Shown: positions 37,699 through 48,137 of the stretch, piece after piece | Position numbering within the stretch: the first letter of the stretch is position 1 | Layout: each line of letters begins with the position of its first letter | Position numbers and translations under genes: made by a program | Notes under the pieces: model-generated | Databases searched by the model: none | The model's input: the letters and a program-made list of their open reading frames with translations, nothing else | What the model was told of the DNA's origin: nothing | Source of the DNA: Pseudomonas chlororaphis subsp. aurantiaca | Lineage (GTDB): Bacteria; Pseudomonadota; Gammaproteobacteria; Pseudomonadales; Pseudomonadaceae | Length of the DNA: 64,000 nt | Direction: 5' to 3' | Assembly: GCF_013466605.1 (NCBI RefSeq) | Contig: NZ_CP059162.1 | Span: forward strand, 6,386,001 to 6,450,000

Positions 37699-38103
37699 TC
37701 AGCCGATCGGCTCGTCATCCTTGAACTGGTCTTTCACGTACCTGATCTCGGTACGACCGTGGGGAGCCGGCAAGCCGTCCTCGCCCAGGTTGACGAAAAC
37801 CATCTTCTCGACGGTGAGGATGCTTTTGCGTGTGATCTTGTTGCGCACTTCACAGGTCAGGGTGATCGAGGTGCGGCCGAATTCGGTGGCGGTGATGCCC
37901 AGCTCGATGATGTCGCCCTGGCGCGAGGCGCTGACGAAGTTGATTTCGGAAATGTACTTGGTGACCACGCGCTGGTTGCCCAGCTGGACGATGGCGTAGA
38001 TCGCCGCTTCTTCGTCGATCCAGCGCAACAGGCTACCGCCGAACAGCGTGCCGTTGGGGTTGAGGTCTTCGGGTTTTACCCATTTGCGGGTGTGGAAATT
38101 CAT
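37699..38103 (-). CDS. Acyl-CoA thioesterase, hotdog fold (YciA-like)
   Basis: 134-residue single hotdog-domain hydrolase of acyl-CoA esters. Motifs: EDLNPNGTLFGGSLLRWIDEEAAI (active-site helix with Asn, Gly-rich turn and Asp), VSASRQGDIIELGITATEFGRTSITLTCEVRN. ATG 38103 has AGGAG 5 nt upstream; a GTG two codons earlier is less likely. Substrate range (short to long acyl-CoA) is not predictable. It is divergent from the ahcY leader. Confidence 0.88.
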   Translation of the reverse strand: MNFHTRKWVKPEDLNPNGTLFGGSLLRWIDEEAAIYAIVQLGNQRVVTKYISEINFVSASRQGDIIELGITATEFGRTSITLTCEVRNKITRKSILTVEKMVFVNLGEDGLPAPHGRTEIRYVKDQFKDDEPIG

Positions 38104-38221
38104 ACTCACTCCTGACCGTCTTGCCGATTGATGCCGGCATCATGGCAGACCCCGGCGCAGAGCTCTATTGAGCTTCTACTATGGTCGCGATTACCGTTCG
38201 ATCATCGTCCGACAGAAATCC
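38104..38221. other. Spacer between thioesterase and ahcY promoter
   Basis: About 118 nt between the thioesterase start and the ahcY -35. It should hold the thioesterase promoter; I see no clear element in it. Confidence 0.4.
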
Positions 38222-38250
38222 TTGGGAAGTCGCAGGCAGACGGCTATAAT
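38222..38250 (+). promoter_or_regulatory. Sigma70 promoter of ahcY-metF
   Basis: TTGGGA (38222-38227), a 17-bp spacer and a perfect TATAAT (38245-38250). Transcription should start near 38257, giving a ~173-nt leader that contains the riboswitch. Confidence 0.85.
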
Positions 38251-38262
38251 CGCCTCCGTTTC

Positions 38263-38292
38263 AAAACGGTAACGATCACCTGATACCGTTTT
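38263..38292 (+). promoter_or_regulatory. Hairpin at the extreme 5' end of the ahcY leader
   Basis: A perfect 9-bp stem (aaaacggta/taccgtttt) with a 12-nt loop starts about 6 nt after the predicted transcription start and just before the SAH aptamer. Confidence 0.6.
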
Positions 38293-38299
38293 CCCGCCA

Positions 38300-39839
<1,540 letters not shown>

Positions 39840-39864
39840 GAGCAGTTGCAAGCCTTGAGCTTCA

Positions 39865-39900
39865 AGCGGCAAGCAAGGGCCACAAGCCCTGCTTGCCGCT
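39865..39900. repeat. Long hairpin in the ahcY-metF spacer
   Basis: A ~15-bp stem (agcggcaagcaagggc with gccctgcttgccgct, one bulge) and a 5-nt loop sits 25 nt past ahcY. Related gcttg/agctt runs continue to 40018 (tgcagcttgtggcttgcagcttgtagctgg). There is no T tract, so read-through to metF is likely. Confidence 0.6.
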
Positions 39901-40028
39901 CGAAGCTTTCGGCTTCGTCCCTATTTGCTTAAACAGTTTCAAGCAGCCCGTTCCAGGCACAAGAGCTGAGCGCACCTCCGCTACTCTTGCAGCTTGTGGC
40001 TTGCAGCTTGTAGCTGGAGGTTTCCTCC

Positions 40029-40874
40029 ATGTCCCAAGACCGTCGCTACAGCTTCGAGTTCTTCCCGACCAAGACCGATGCTGGACATGAAAAACTGCTC
40101 GCCACTGCCCGCCAGCTGGCCAGCTACAACCCCGATTTCTTCTCCTGCACCTACGGTGCCGGTGGCTCGACCCGCGACCGCACGATGAACACCGTGCTGC
40201 AGCTCGAAAGCGAAGTGAAGATCCCGGCCGCGCCGCACCTGTCCTGCGTGGGCGACAGCAAGGCCGACCTGCGTGGCCTGCTGAGCCAGTACAAGGCCGC
40301 CGGCATCAACCGTATCGTTGCCCTGCGCGGCGACCTGCCTTCGGGCATGGGCATGGCCAGCGGCGAGCTGCGTCACGCCAACGACCTGGTGAGTTTCATT
40401 CGTGAAGAGACCGGCGATCACTTCCACATCGAAGTGGCGGCGTATCCGGAAATGCACCCACAGGCGCGCAATTTCGAAGACGACCTCAACAACTTCGTGC
40501 GCAAGGCCAACGCCGGCGCCAACAGTGCGATCACCCAGTACTTCTTCAACGCCGACAGTTATTTCTACTTCGTCGAACGCGTGCAACAAATGGGTGTGAA
40601 CATCCCGATCGTGCCCGGCATCATGCCGATCACCAACTACAGCAAGCTGGCGCGTTTCTCCGACGCCTGCGGCGCGGAAATCCCGCGCTGGATCCGCAAG
40701 CAACTGGAAGCCTACGGCGACGACAGCCAAAGCATTCAGACGTTCGGCGAACAGGTCATCACCGAAATGTGTGAACGTTTGTTGCAAGGCGGGGCGCCAG
40801 GGCTGCATTTCTATACCCTGAACCAAGCCGAGCCAAGCCTGGCCGTCTGGAACAACCTGAAGCTACCGCGTTAA
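40029..40874 (+). CDS. metF: 5,10-Methylenetetrahydrofolate reductase
   Basis: 281-residue FAD enzyme reducing 5,10-methylene-THF to 5-methyl-THF, the methyl donor for remaking methionine from homocysteine. Motifs: SFEFFPTKTDAGHEKL (start of the barrel), YGAGGSTRDRT (FAD-phosphate region), ALRGDLPSGMGM (near residue 98), EVAAYPEMHPQA and TQYFFNADSYFYFVE. Length matches E. coli MetF. It lies in the same direction as ahcY and is probably co-transcribed, so the SAH riboswitch may affect it too. A terminator follows. Confidence 0.96.
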   Translation: MSQDRRYSFEFFPTKTDAGHEKLLATARQLASYNPDFFSCTYGAGGSTRDRTMNTVLQLESEVKIPAAPHLSCVGDSKADLRGLLSQYKAAGINRIVALRGDLPSGMGMASGELRHANDLVSFIREETGDHFHIEVAAYPEMHPQARNFEDDLNNFVRKANAGANSAITQYFFNADSYFYFVERVQQMGVNIPIVPGIMPITNYSKLARFSDACGAEIPRWIRKQLEAYGDDSQSIQTFGEQVITEMCERLLQGGAPGLHFYTLNQAEPSLAVWNNLKLPR

Positions 40875-40891
40875 CCGCCCGGCAGCATCAG

Positions 40892-40925
40892 AAAAGGCCT
40901 TGGCGAAATCCAGGGCCTTTTTTTT
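40892..40925 (+). terminator. Rho-independent terminator of metF
   Basis: A 12-bp stem (aaaaggccttgg/ccagggcctttt, one U-G pair) with loop cgaaat and an 8-T tract, 18 nt after the metF stop. Confidence 0.92.
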
Positions 40926-40956
40926 AACCCCCAATACATCCGAAGGATCGCCGTAG

Positions 40957-42039
40957 ATGTCCACAGGCAGCACCGCAGCACGCCCACAATTGATCTATCT
41001 GGTTTACGGCGCCGCGACCTATCACCAGGAAGCCGCGTTCAGTATTGCCAGCGCCCTGGCCGGGCTGCGCGAAACACCGGGCGAGGCCCTCGACATCCAG
41101 GTCTTCACCGACAATGCCGCGCCTTACCGCGACCTGCCTGTGCGCGTGCGCCCCTTGGATGAAAGTACCCGCCAGGCCTGGATCGCCCCACACGGCTACC
41201 ACTTTCGCGCCAAGCACGTGGTGATGCAGCAGGTGCTGCAAGAATCCGAACTGGCGTTGCTGATCGATACCGACACCTTTTTCCACTGCTCGCCGCTGGA
41301 GCTGTTTCGCCGCATCCAGCCCGGCACCCTGCTGTGTAACGCCTTCGGCATGTGCTACGGCGCCAACAAGGAATCCGGCCTCTACCAGTCCCTGGCTGGC
41401 TTGCTGCGGGAACGCAAACTCGCTGACGACCAGATGCCGTTGCTGAACTCCGGCGTGATCGGCCTGCACCGCGCGGACGCCGATGTGCTGGACCGTTCCA
41501 TCGCCCTGATGGACGAGCTGTACCCGCTGGCCAACGGCGCCTACACCCTTGAAGAGTTCTGCCTGGCAGTAGCGGCCTATCGCACCAAACAGGTCCGCGA
41601 ATGCCCCGACCTGATCCACCACTACTGGAGCCGCAAACAGCTGTTTCGCGCCAAGATCAAGGCCTGGCTGGACAAGCACGGCGCAGCGCCCACCAGCAGC
41701 GTCGCCCTGGACGAAACCCGCCTGGTCACCGCGACCCTGCCACGCCCGCCGGCGTTGCAACGCTTGGCCTACAAGATCGTGACCCTGGCCCTGCCTGGGC
41801 ACCAGCGGCAGTTCATGCGCGAAATCCTCTACGGCTGCTACCGCCATACCAACGAATTCGATCAGGCCTGCGCCCCGGTCTGGTGGGAGAAAGCCCGGGA
41901 AAACGCCGAAGGCCGCCTGAAAAAGCCGCTCAACAGCCATCAACTCGAGCGCTGGTTCAACCACCCGGTGATTCGCCTGGTACTGGGCCAGCGACGCAAG
42001 GCCATCTACCTGCATCTGATCGAGACCAAGGCTGACTGA
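40957..42039 (+). CDS. Putative glycosyltransferase, GT-A fold (GT8-like)
   Basis: 360 residues, no signal peptide. The N-terminal IYLVYGAATYHQEAAFSIASALAGL and the DxD motif LLIDTDTFFH (D104-T-D106), which binds the metal-nucleotide sugar, together with LNSGVIGLHRADADVLDRSI fit a GT-A glycosyltransferase related to GT8. Neither the sugar donor nor acceptor can be assigned. CGAAGGA precedes ATG 40957. It is not part of a polysaccharide cluster; it sits between metF and a periplasmic binding protein. Confidence 0.7.
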   Translation: MSTGSTAARPQLIYLVYGAATYHQEAAFSIASALAGLRETPGEALDIQVFTDNAAPYRDLPVRVRPLDESTRQAWIAPHGYHFRAKHVVMQQVLQESELALLIDTDTFFHCSPLELFRRIQPGTLLCNAFGMCYGANKESGLYQSLAGLLRERKLADDQMPLLNSGVIGLHRADADVLDRSIALMDELYPLANGAYTLEEFCLAVAAYRTKQVRECPDLIHHYWSRKQLFRAKIKAWLDKHGAAPTSSVALDETRLVTATLPRPPALQRLAYKIVTLALPGHQRQFMREILYGCYRHTNEFDQACAPVWWEKARENAEGRLKKPLNSHQLERWFNHPVIRLVLGQRRKAIYLHLIETKAD

Positions 42040-42094
42040 GGCTTGAGCTAGACAGCCTCTGGTATTGGACGACCTCTCGTCGTAATCTCCAGCG

Positions 42095-42910
42095 ATGCCC
42101 CTCATCGCCCAGCTGCTGACAGCCTTTATCTGCGCTTGCCTGAGCCTCGCCGCCCATGGCGAGAAGCTGCGCATTGTCACCGAGCCCTGGGCCCCTTATG
42201 TCTATGAGGAACAGGGCAAGGCCCGGGGGCTGGATTACGAAACCACGGCCATTGTCTTCCAGCGCCTGGGGATCGAAGTCGAATGGCAGTTCCTGCCCTG
42301 GAAACGTTGCCTGGCCATGCTCGAACAGGGCCAGGCCGACGGTGCCCTGGACATCTTTCACAGCAACGAACGCGAAAGCAGCCTGCTCTACCCCAGCGAG
42401 CCGCTGTCGGACGTCGAGTTCGTGATGTTCTATGCCAACGCCCGGCCCTTTCCGTTCCGCACCCTGGAAGACTTGCGCGGGCTGACCGTGGGCACCTCCC
42501 CCGGCTATCTGTACAGCCAGGACTTCAGGGAATCCACGCTGTTCAAGCACGAGCCGGCGCCGACCCACGAGGCCAACTTCGGCAAGCTGCTGCGCGGCCG
42601 CATCGACCTGCTGATCACCGATCGGCGGGTCGGCCAGCATCTGCTCGACCAACTGAACATTCGCCAGCAGATCACCGAGAACCCCGTAGTCATCAGCCGC
42701 CAGAGCCAGTTTCTGGCGGTACGGCGCAATGCCGGCATGGACTTGCTGGTGCAGCGTTTCGGCGCCGAACTCAAGCGCTTCAAGCGCGAGCCGGCCTACG
42801 CCGAACTGAGCGCCCGCTACGGCGCGGCCCCGGCCATCGCCGACCCAAGCGCAATGCCGCCCGGCACACCGCTGAAAACCGTTGAGCAGCAGGAACGCAG
42901 CGCACGCTGA
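42095..42910 (+). CDS. Periplasmic substrate-binding protein, SBP_bac_3 type
   Basis: 271 residues. Signal peptide LIAQLLTAFICACLSLAAHG, then the first strand EKLRIVTEPWAPYVYEEQGKARGLDYETTAIVFQRLGI of the family 3 solute-binding fold, later DLRGLTVGTSPGYLYSQDF. No permease genes are adjacent, as for the protein at 12781-13518, so it is probably an orphan binding protein or sensor-related. The C-terminal ~25 residues (PSAMPPGTPLKTVEQQERSAR) look disordered. The ligand is unknown. Confidence 0.8.
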   Translation: MPLIAQLLTAFICACLSLAAHGEKLRIVTEPWAPYVYEEQGKARGLDYETTAIVFQRLGIEVEWQFLPWKRCLAMLEQGQADGALDIFHSNERESSLLYPSEPLSDVEFVMFYANARPFPFRTLEDLRGLTVGTSPGYLYSQDFRESTLFKHEPAPTHEANFGKLLRGRIDLLITDRRVGQHLLDQLNIRQQITENPVVISRQSQFLAVRRNAGMDLLVQRFGAELKRFKREPAYAELSARYGAAPAIADPSAMPPGTPLKTVEQQERSAR

Positions 42911-43135
42911 TTGCTCTGTTATACTCCGGCCTTCCCGCCAGGCTCACGCCCGGACGCTCGATCCTGTTCAAGGCATCTCGATACCGCTACAGCGCAGCCA
43001 CAAGGCCCGCGCGAGCCCTCGCCGATGAGCCTTCAGGAGCCAGCAGGACCGGACGGGATTGCGTCCTCTTAAACGCCATTCGCGCCAGGCAAGACTATCC
43101 CTCTGGGCCAAGCCCTCACTAAAACAGGATTACTC

Positions 43136-44992
43136 ATGTCCTTTGCTTCCCTCGGTCTCTCCGAGGCTTTAGTCGGCGCCATCGAAGCCGCCGGCTACAC
43201 CCAGCCTACTCCGGTGCAACAGCGGGCCATTCCCGCCGTGTTGCAAGGTCGCGACCTGATGGTCGCGGCACAGACAGGTACTGGTAAAACCGGCGGTTTC
43301 GCCCTTCCGATCCTGGAACGGTTGTTTCCCAACGGTCACCCGGACAAATCCCAGCGTCACGGCCCGCGCCAACCGCGCGTCCTGGTCCTGACCCCAACCC
43401 GCGAACTGGCCGCGCAAGTGCACGAGAGCTTCAAGGTCTATGCCCGCGACCTGAAGTTCGTCAGTGCCTGCATCTTCGGCGGCGTCGGCATGAACCCACA
43501 GGTTCAGGCCATGGCCCGCGGCGTCGACGTGCTGGTGGCCTGCCCCGGCCGCCTGCTCGACCTGGCCGGCCAGGGCAGCGTCGACCTGTCCCACGTGGAA
43601 ATCCTCGTGCTCGACGAAGCCGACCGCATGCTCGACATGGGCTTCGTCCATGACGTGAAGAAAGTCCTCGCGCGCCTGCCCGCCAAGCGCCAGAACCTGC
43701 TGTTCTCCGCGACCTTCTCCAAGGACATCACGGACCTGGCCGGCAAGCTGCTGCACAACCCCGAGCGCATCGAAGTCACGCCGCCGAACACCACGGTCGA
43801 GCGTATCGAGCAACGGGTGTTCCGCCTGGCCGCCAGCCACAAGCGTGCCTTGCTGGCCCACCTGATCACCGCCGGCGCCTGGGAACAGGTGCTGGTCTTC
43901 ACCCGTACCAAGCACGGCGCCAACCGCCTGGCCGAGTACCTGGACAAGCACGGCCTGACCGCCGTCGCCATTCACGGCAACAAGAGCCAGAACGCCCGCA
44001 CCAAGGCCCTGGCCGACTTCAAGGCCGGTGAAGTGCGGATCCTGGTCGCCACCGACATCGCCGCCCGCGGCCTGGACATCGACCAGTTGCCACACGTGGT
44101 CAACTTCGAACTGCCGAACGTTGACGAAGACTACGTGCACCGTATCGGCCGTACCGGCCGTGCCGGTCGTTCGGGCGAAGCGATCTCGCTGGTCGCGCCG
44201 GACGAAGAGAAGCTGCTCAAGAGCATCGAGCGCATGACCAAGCAGAAGATCCCCGACGGCGATCTGATGGGCTTCGACGCCAGCGCCGTGGAAGCCGAGA
44301 AACCGGAAGTGCGCGAGCGTCCGGACGTGCGTAACCCGCGCAACTCCCGTGGCCCGCGTGGCGACGGTCCGAACGGCGGCGGTGGTGGCGGCGGCCGTAA
44401 AGACAAAGGCAAGGACAAGGGCAAGGAAAAACCGACCGCTCGCGGCGACCGCCCGGCCCGTGAGCAGAAGCCTCGCGAAGGCACCCCGGCCCGCGAACAG
44501 CGCCAGCCGACGCCACGCGCCGACCGTGCCCCGGACGAGTTCCTGGACGACGACGTGGACAACTTCGGCAATCGCGCTGACTACGTCAGCCCGTACCAGA
44601 ACAAGAACAACCAGTCGGGCCGCGGCCGCCGTCCAGGCGCGCCAGGCCAGGGCGCAGCCAACAGCAATGCGCCACGCGGCGGCCAGGGTCGCTCCGGCGG
44701 TCCGCGCAACAGCAGCGGCGCCAGCACCGGCACCCCGCCTGCCAAGCGCAACGGCCCACGCAGCGGCGCTCCACGCGACGGCCAGGCCCGTCGCGAAGAG
44801 TCGCGCAATCGTCGTCCGGCCCGTGACGACCAGGCACGTCAGGAGCCGGCGGTGCAGAACCCGCGTGGCAACCAGCCGAAGATCATGCACAAGGAATCGA
44901 AAGCCGACCGCTTCCCGACACCCGAGCAGCTCGATCAACTGCCAAGCCGTCCACGTGGCGAGAAACCAGCCTTGCTGACCCGCAATCGCTGA
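43136..44992 (+). CDS. rhlE: DEAD-box RNA helicase RhlE (RhlE2 type, long C-terminal tail)
   Basis: 618-residue ATP-dependent RNA helicase. Helicase core residues ~1-375: Q motif [15 protein letters not shown], motif [17 protein letters not shown], motif [13 protein letters not shown]. The rest (~380-618) is a disordered tail rich in Arg, Gly, Pro, Asn and Lys ([20 protein letters not shown]; repeated R-G-D and R-R-P units). Pseudomonas RhlE2 (PA0428) has such a tail, which binds RNA and links the helicase to RNA decay; RhlE1 lacks it. The neighbours here (metF, ahcY, bioA) match the PA0428 region. A 225-nt leader precedes the gene and a 14-bp terminator follows. Confidence 0.92.
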   Translation: MSFASLGLSEALVGAIEAAGYTQPTPVQQRAIPAVLQGRDLMVAAQTGTGKTGGFALPILERLFPNGHPDKSQRHGPRQPRVLVLTPTRELAAQVHESFKVYARDLKFVSACIFGGVGMNPQVQAMARGVDVLVACPGRLLDLAGQGSVDLSHVEILVLDEADRMLDMGFVHDVKKVLARLPAKRQNLLFSATFSKDITDLAGKLLHNPERIEVTPPNTTVERIEQRVFRLAASHKRALLAHLITAGAWEQVLVFTRTKHGANRLAEYLDKHGLTAVAIHGNKSQNARTKALADFKAGEVRILVATDIAARGLDIDQLPHVVNFELPNVDEDYVHRIGRTGRAGRSGEAISLVAPDEEKLLKSIERMTKQKIPDGDLMGFDASAVEAEKPEVRERPDVRNPRNSRGPRGDGPNGGGGGGGRKDKGKDKGKEKPTARGDRPAREQKPREGTPAREQRQPTPRADRAPDEFLDDDVDNFGNRADYVSPYQNKNNQSGRGRRPGAPGQGAANSNAPRGGQGRSGGPRNSSGASTGTPPAKRNGPRSGAPRDGQARREESRNRRPARDDQARQEPAVQNPRGNQPKIMHKESKADRFPTPEQLDQLPSRPRGEKPALLTRNR

Positions 44993-45010
44993 AGTTTACG
45001 CGGCAATAAG

Positions 45011-45047
45011 AAACGCCCCTGATCGCGAGATCAGGGGCGTTTTTTTA
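45011..45047 (+). terminator. Rho-independent terminator of rhlE
   Basis: A perfect 14-bp stem (aaacgcccctgatc/gatcaggggcgttt) with a 4-nt loop and seven T residues, 18 nt after the rhlE stop. Confidence 0.95.
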
Positions 45048-45054
45048 TGGCCTC

Positions 45055-45164
45055 TGTAACCGCTGCCGAAGGCTGCGATCGACCGGGAACCGGTCGCTGG
45101 CCTCAAGGGCCATGAAGGTCCTGCGGACCTTGTCGCAGCCTCGCGGGCTCGGCAGCGGCTACGG
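45055..45164. repeat. Inverted repeat pair, family 1
   Basis: tgtaaccgctgccgaaggctgcgatcg faces tcgcagcctcgcgggctcggcagcggctacgg about 60 nt later, between convergent rhlE and yceI. The left arm has GTAA where other copies have GTAG. Confidence 0.8.
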
Positions 45165-45172
45165 GCGAAGCA

Positions 45173-45769
45173 TTACTTCGCTTTCACACCTTCGAAGGTG
45201 ATGTACAGGTCGACATTGTTGGAGGCCGGGCCCAGGTCCATCATCTTGCCGAAATCCTGGCGATTGATGCTGGTGGTACCTTCGAAGCCGGCACGGTAGC
45301 CGCCCCATGGGTCCTTGCCTTCACCCAGGAAGGTCGCCTTGACCACGACCGGCTTGGTTACGCCGTGCAGGGTCAGGTCACCGGTCACGTCGGCAGTCTG
45401 CTTGCCATCGGCGTTCTTGCCGGTTGGCTTGACGCTGGTGGAGACGAACTTGGCGTCAGCGAACTTGCCCACGTCCAGGAAGTCTTTGCTGGCGATGTGC
45501 TTGTCGCGCTCGGCGTGGTTGGTGAACACGCTGGCGGTGCGCACATTGACTTCGATCTTGGCGTCTTCAGGCTTGGCCGCGTCGAAGCTGAATTTACCGT
45601 CCAGGTCCTTGAAGGTACCGGTGATGAAGCTGTAGCCCAGGTGGCTGATCTTGAAGTCGACGAAGGCGTGCTGGCCTTCCTTGTCGATCACGTAATCAGC
45701 GGCCATCGCCTGACCGGCAGACAACAGAGCAGAACCGATTGCCAGAGCGGCGAGAGTCTTTTTCAACAT
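45173..45769 (-). CDS. YceI-family periplasmic protein (PasP-like)
   Basis: 198 residues with a Sec signal peptide ([21 protein letters not shown], cleavage after AMA). The mature protein is a YceI/lipocalin-like beta barrel: [49 protein letters not shown], and [20 protein letters not shown]. YceI proteins bind isoprenoid-type lipids; the P. aeruginosa homologue PasP (PA0423) was described as a secreted protease. ATG 45769 has AAGGA upstream and gives a clean signal peptide. It is 32 nt after the cytochrome b561 gene and likely in its operon. Confidence 0.9.
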   Translation of the reverse strand: MLKKTLAALAIGSALLSAGQAMAADYVIDKEGQHAFVDFKISHLGYSFITGTFKDLDGKFSFDAAKPEDAKIEVNVRTASVFTNHAERDKHIASKDFLDVGKFADAKFVSTSVKPTGKNADGKQTADVTGDLTLHGVTKPVVVKATFLGEGKDPWGGYRAGFEGTTSINRQDFGKMMDLGPASNNVDLYITFEGVKAK

Positions 45770-45801
45770 GCTTTCTATTCCTTTTGAGTCGAGGTTGAGC
45801 A

Positions 45802-46353
45802 TCAGGCTTTGCGTCCCAGCATTCGAGCCAGGGTCGCGTCACGATCGATAAAGTGGTGTTTCAAAGCCGCCAGAGCATGCACTCCGGCAAAGATCACCAG
45901 AGCCCAGGCCAGGTACAGATGCACCTCGCCGGCCACATCCGCCTGGTCCGGTAGTCCGGAAACCAGGGCGGGAATTTCAAACAAGCCAAACACCGGAATC
46001 CCGACACCGTCTGCGGTTGAAATCAGGTAACCGGCAATCATCACAGCGAACAGACTGAGATACAGGAAGGCATGGCCGAAGGTGGCGCCCAGGCGCGTCA
46101 GGCGACCATGGTTGGCCGGTGCCGGTGGCGGCGGGCTGACAAAGCGCCACAGCACCCGCAGCAGCATGACCGCGAACAGCGTCAAGCCAATGCTCTTGTG
46201 CAGGTCCGGCGCATCTTTGCGCCAGGCACTGTAGTAATCCAGGCCGACCATCCACAGGCCCAGGGCGAACAATCCAAAGACTGCCAGCGCCACACTCCAG
46301 TGCAGGAAAATGCTTATCCAGCCGTAGCGGGAAGAAGAGTTACGTAGCTGCAT
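45802..46353 (-). CDS. Cytochrome b561
   Basis: 183-residue inner-membrane di-haem b-type cytochrome (CybB family) with four helices. Candidate haem ligands: His in [14 protein letters not shown] (TM1), His in [22 protein letters not shown] (TM2), and two His residues in the second half ([26 protein letters not shown]). E. coli CybB is a superoxide:ubiquinone oxidoreductase. b561 next to yceI is a common pair (yceJ-yceI in E. coli), suggesting joint quinone-related function. ATG 46353 has CAGGA 9 nt upstream; a GTG one codon earlier is the alternative. Confidence 0.9.
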   Translation of the reverse strand: MQLRNSSSRYGWISIFLHWSVALAVFGLFALGLWMVGLDYYSAWRKDAPDLHKSIGLTLFAVMLLRVLWRFVSPPPPAPANHGRLTRLGATFGHAFLYLSLFAVMIAGYLISTADGVGIPVFGLFEIPALVSGLPDQADVAGEVHLYLAWALVIFAGVHALAALKHHFIDRDATLARMLGRKA

Positions 46354-46386
46354 CACTTATATCCTGTAAGAACTGCTGCCCAAGAC

Positions 46387-46437
46387 TATCGATTTAACTA
46401 TCGAATTAAAGCGGAAATTTTCGCTTTGAAATATCGA
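46387..46437. promoter_or_regulatory. AT-rich control region with TATCGA repeats upstream of cytochrome b561
   Basis: TATCGA occurs at 46387, 46399 and 46432, and an inverted repeat aaagcg/cgcttt (46408-46427) lies among them. The row 46381-46440 is only about 32% GC by count. It probably holds the b561-yceI promoter and one or more operator sites. Confidence 0.45.
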
Positions 46438-46633
46438 GAAATACGATGTTGATCTTACGAACACTAAATTAACCAGGCATTAAGGTCTACGTGGGGAAAA
46501 CGTGACAGACCGTCCTGCGACTGCAATCAATTCGCCCTTCCAGGCATGCAATGGGTTGTGACACGGCCTGGCATTGCATAGGCTTGCGCGATTGTTTGCT
46601 CGCGTACTTAGAGCCGCCTCCAGGAGACTGAAC

Positions 46634-48040
46634 ATGGGCCTCAACAACCAGTGGATGCAACGCGATCTCGCGGTGTTATGGCATCCCTGCACCCAGATGA
46701 AAGACCACGAGCAGCTGCCGCTGATCCCGATCAAGCGCGGCGAAGGCGTGTGGCTGGAGGACTTCGAAGGCAAGCGCTACCTCGACGCGGTCAGCTCCTG
46801 GTGGGTCAACGTATTCGGCCACGCCAACCCGCGCATCAACCAGCGCATCAAGGATCAGGTCGATCAGTTGGAGCACGTGATCCTTGCCGGCTTCAGCCAT
46901 CAGCCGGTGATCGAGCTGTCCGAGCGCCTGGTGAAAATGACTCCCGAAGGCCTGACCCGCTGCTTCTATGCCGACAACGGCTCGTCGTGCATCGAAGTGG
47001 CGATGAAGATGAGCTTCCACTACTGGTTCAACCGCGGCCAGAAGGACAAGAAGCGCTTCGTCACCCTGACCAACAGCTACCACGGCGAAACCATCGCCGC
47101 GATGTCGGTGGGCGATGTGCCGCTGTTCACCGAGACCTACAAGGCCCTGCTGCTGGACACCATCAAGGTGCCGAGCCCGGACTGCTACCTGCGCCCCGAA
47201 GGCATGAGCTGGGAAGAACACTCGCGCAACCTGTTCGCGGCCATGGAACAGACCCTGGCGGAACACCACGCCACCCTCGCCGCGGTGATAGTCGAGCCGC
47301 TGATCCAGGGCGCCGGCGGCATGCGCATGTACCACCCGGTGTACCTCAAGCTGCTGCGCGAGGCCTGCGACCGCTACGGCGTGCACCTGATCCATGATGA
47401 GATCGCCGTCGGCTTCGGTCGTACCGGCACGATGTTCGCCTGCGAACAGGCCGGCATACGCCCGGACTTCCTCTGCCTGTCCAAGGCCCTGACCGGCGGC
47501 TACCTGCCGCTGGCCGCGTGCCTGACCACCGACGAGGTCTACAGCGCCTTCTACGACGACTACCCGACCCTGCGCGCCTTCCTCCACTCCCACAGCTACA
47601 CCGGCAACCCGCTGGCCTGTGCGGCGGCACTGGCGACCCTGGATATCTTCGAGCAGGACAACGTCATCGAGAACAACCGGGCGCTGGCCCAGCGCATGGC
47701 CAGCTCGACCACACACCTGGCGGACCACCCGCACGTTGCGGAAGTTCGCCAGACCGGCATGGTCCTGGCCATCGAGATGGTCCAGGACAAGACCAGCAAG
47801 ACCGCCTACCCGTGGCAGGAACGCCGTGGCCTGAAAGTCTTCCAGCATGCCCTGGAGCGTGGCGCCCTGCTGCGTCCGCTGGGCAGCGTGGTGTATTTCC
47901 TGCCGCCCTACGTGATCACTCCGGAACAGATCGACTTCCTCGCCATCGTTGCCAGCGAAGGCATCGATATCGCCACCAGCGACAAGGTCAGCGTGGCGGT
48001 GCCCAAGGACTTCCACCCAGGCTTCCGCGATCCGGGTTGA
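46634..48040 (+). CDS. bioA: Adenosylmethionine-8-amino-7-oxononanoate aminotransferase
   Basis: 468-residue PLP enzyme of biotin synthesis that turns KAPA into DAPA using SAM as amino donor. N-terminal HPCTQMKDHEQLPLIPIKRGEGVWLEDFEGKRYLDAVSSWWVNVFGHANPRIN is diagnostic for BioA; the class III aminotransferase motif LIHDEIAVGFGRTGTMFACEQAGIRPDFLCLSKALTGGYLPLAACL includes the PLP lysine (SKALTGG). AGGAGA precedes ATG 46634. No other bio genes are nearby, as in other pseudomonads where bioA is separate from bioBFHCD. rsmE follows 97 nt later. Confidence 0.94.
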   Translation: MGLNNQWMQRDLAVLWHPCTQMKDHEQLPLIPIKRGEGVWLEDFEGKRYLDAVSSWWVNVFGHANPRINQRIKDQVDQLEHVILAGFSHQPVIELSERLVKMTPEGLTRCFYADNGSSCIEVAMKMSFHYWFNRGQKDKKRFVTLTNSYHGETIAAMSVGDVPLFTETYKALLLDTIKVPSPDCYLRPEGMSWEEHSRNLFAAMEQTLAEHHATLAAVIVEPLIQGAGGMRMYHPVYLKLLREACDRYGVHLIHDEIAVGFGRTGTMFACEQAGIRPDFLCLSKALTGGYLPLAACLTTDEVYSAFYDDYPTLRAFLHSHSYTGNPLACAAALATLDIFEQDNVIENNRALAQRMASSTTHLADHPHVAEVRQTGMVLAIEMVQDKTSKTAYPWQERRGLKVFQHALERGALLRPLGSVVYFLPPYVITPEQIDFLAIVASEGIDIATSDKVSVAVPKDFHPGFRDPG

Positions 48041-48053
48041 GCCCCTCGCCGAC

Positions 48054-48081
48054 AAGCCCGCCGCTTTATAGAGGCGGGCTT
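48054..48081 (+). terminator. Weak terminator or hairpin after bioA
   Basis: A 9-bp stem (aagcccgcc/ggcgggctt) with a 10-nt AT-rich loop, 13 nt after the bioA stop. The 3' end has only two T residues, so it may be a weak terminator. Confidence 0.45.
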
Positions 48082-48137
48082 GCCGACGCAAAGATCCATT
48101 GACCCACCTCGAACCGAATTTTCCCCAGAGAACCACC

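Noticed and set aside
42911..43135. Riboswitch in the rhlE leader
   Set aside because: The 225-nt leader is long and a TATACT at 42920 may be a -10, but no known aptamer core or strong stem is seen.
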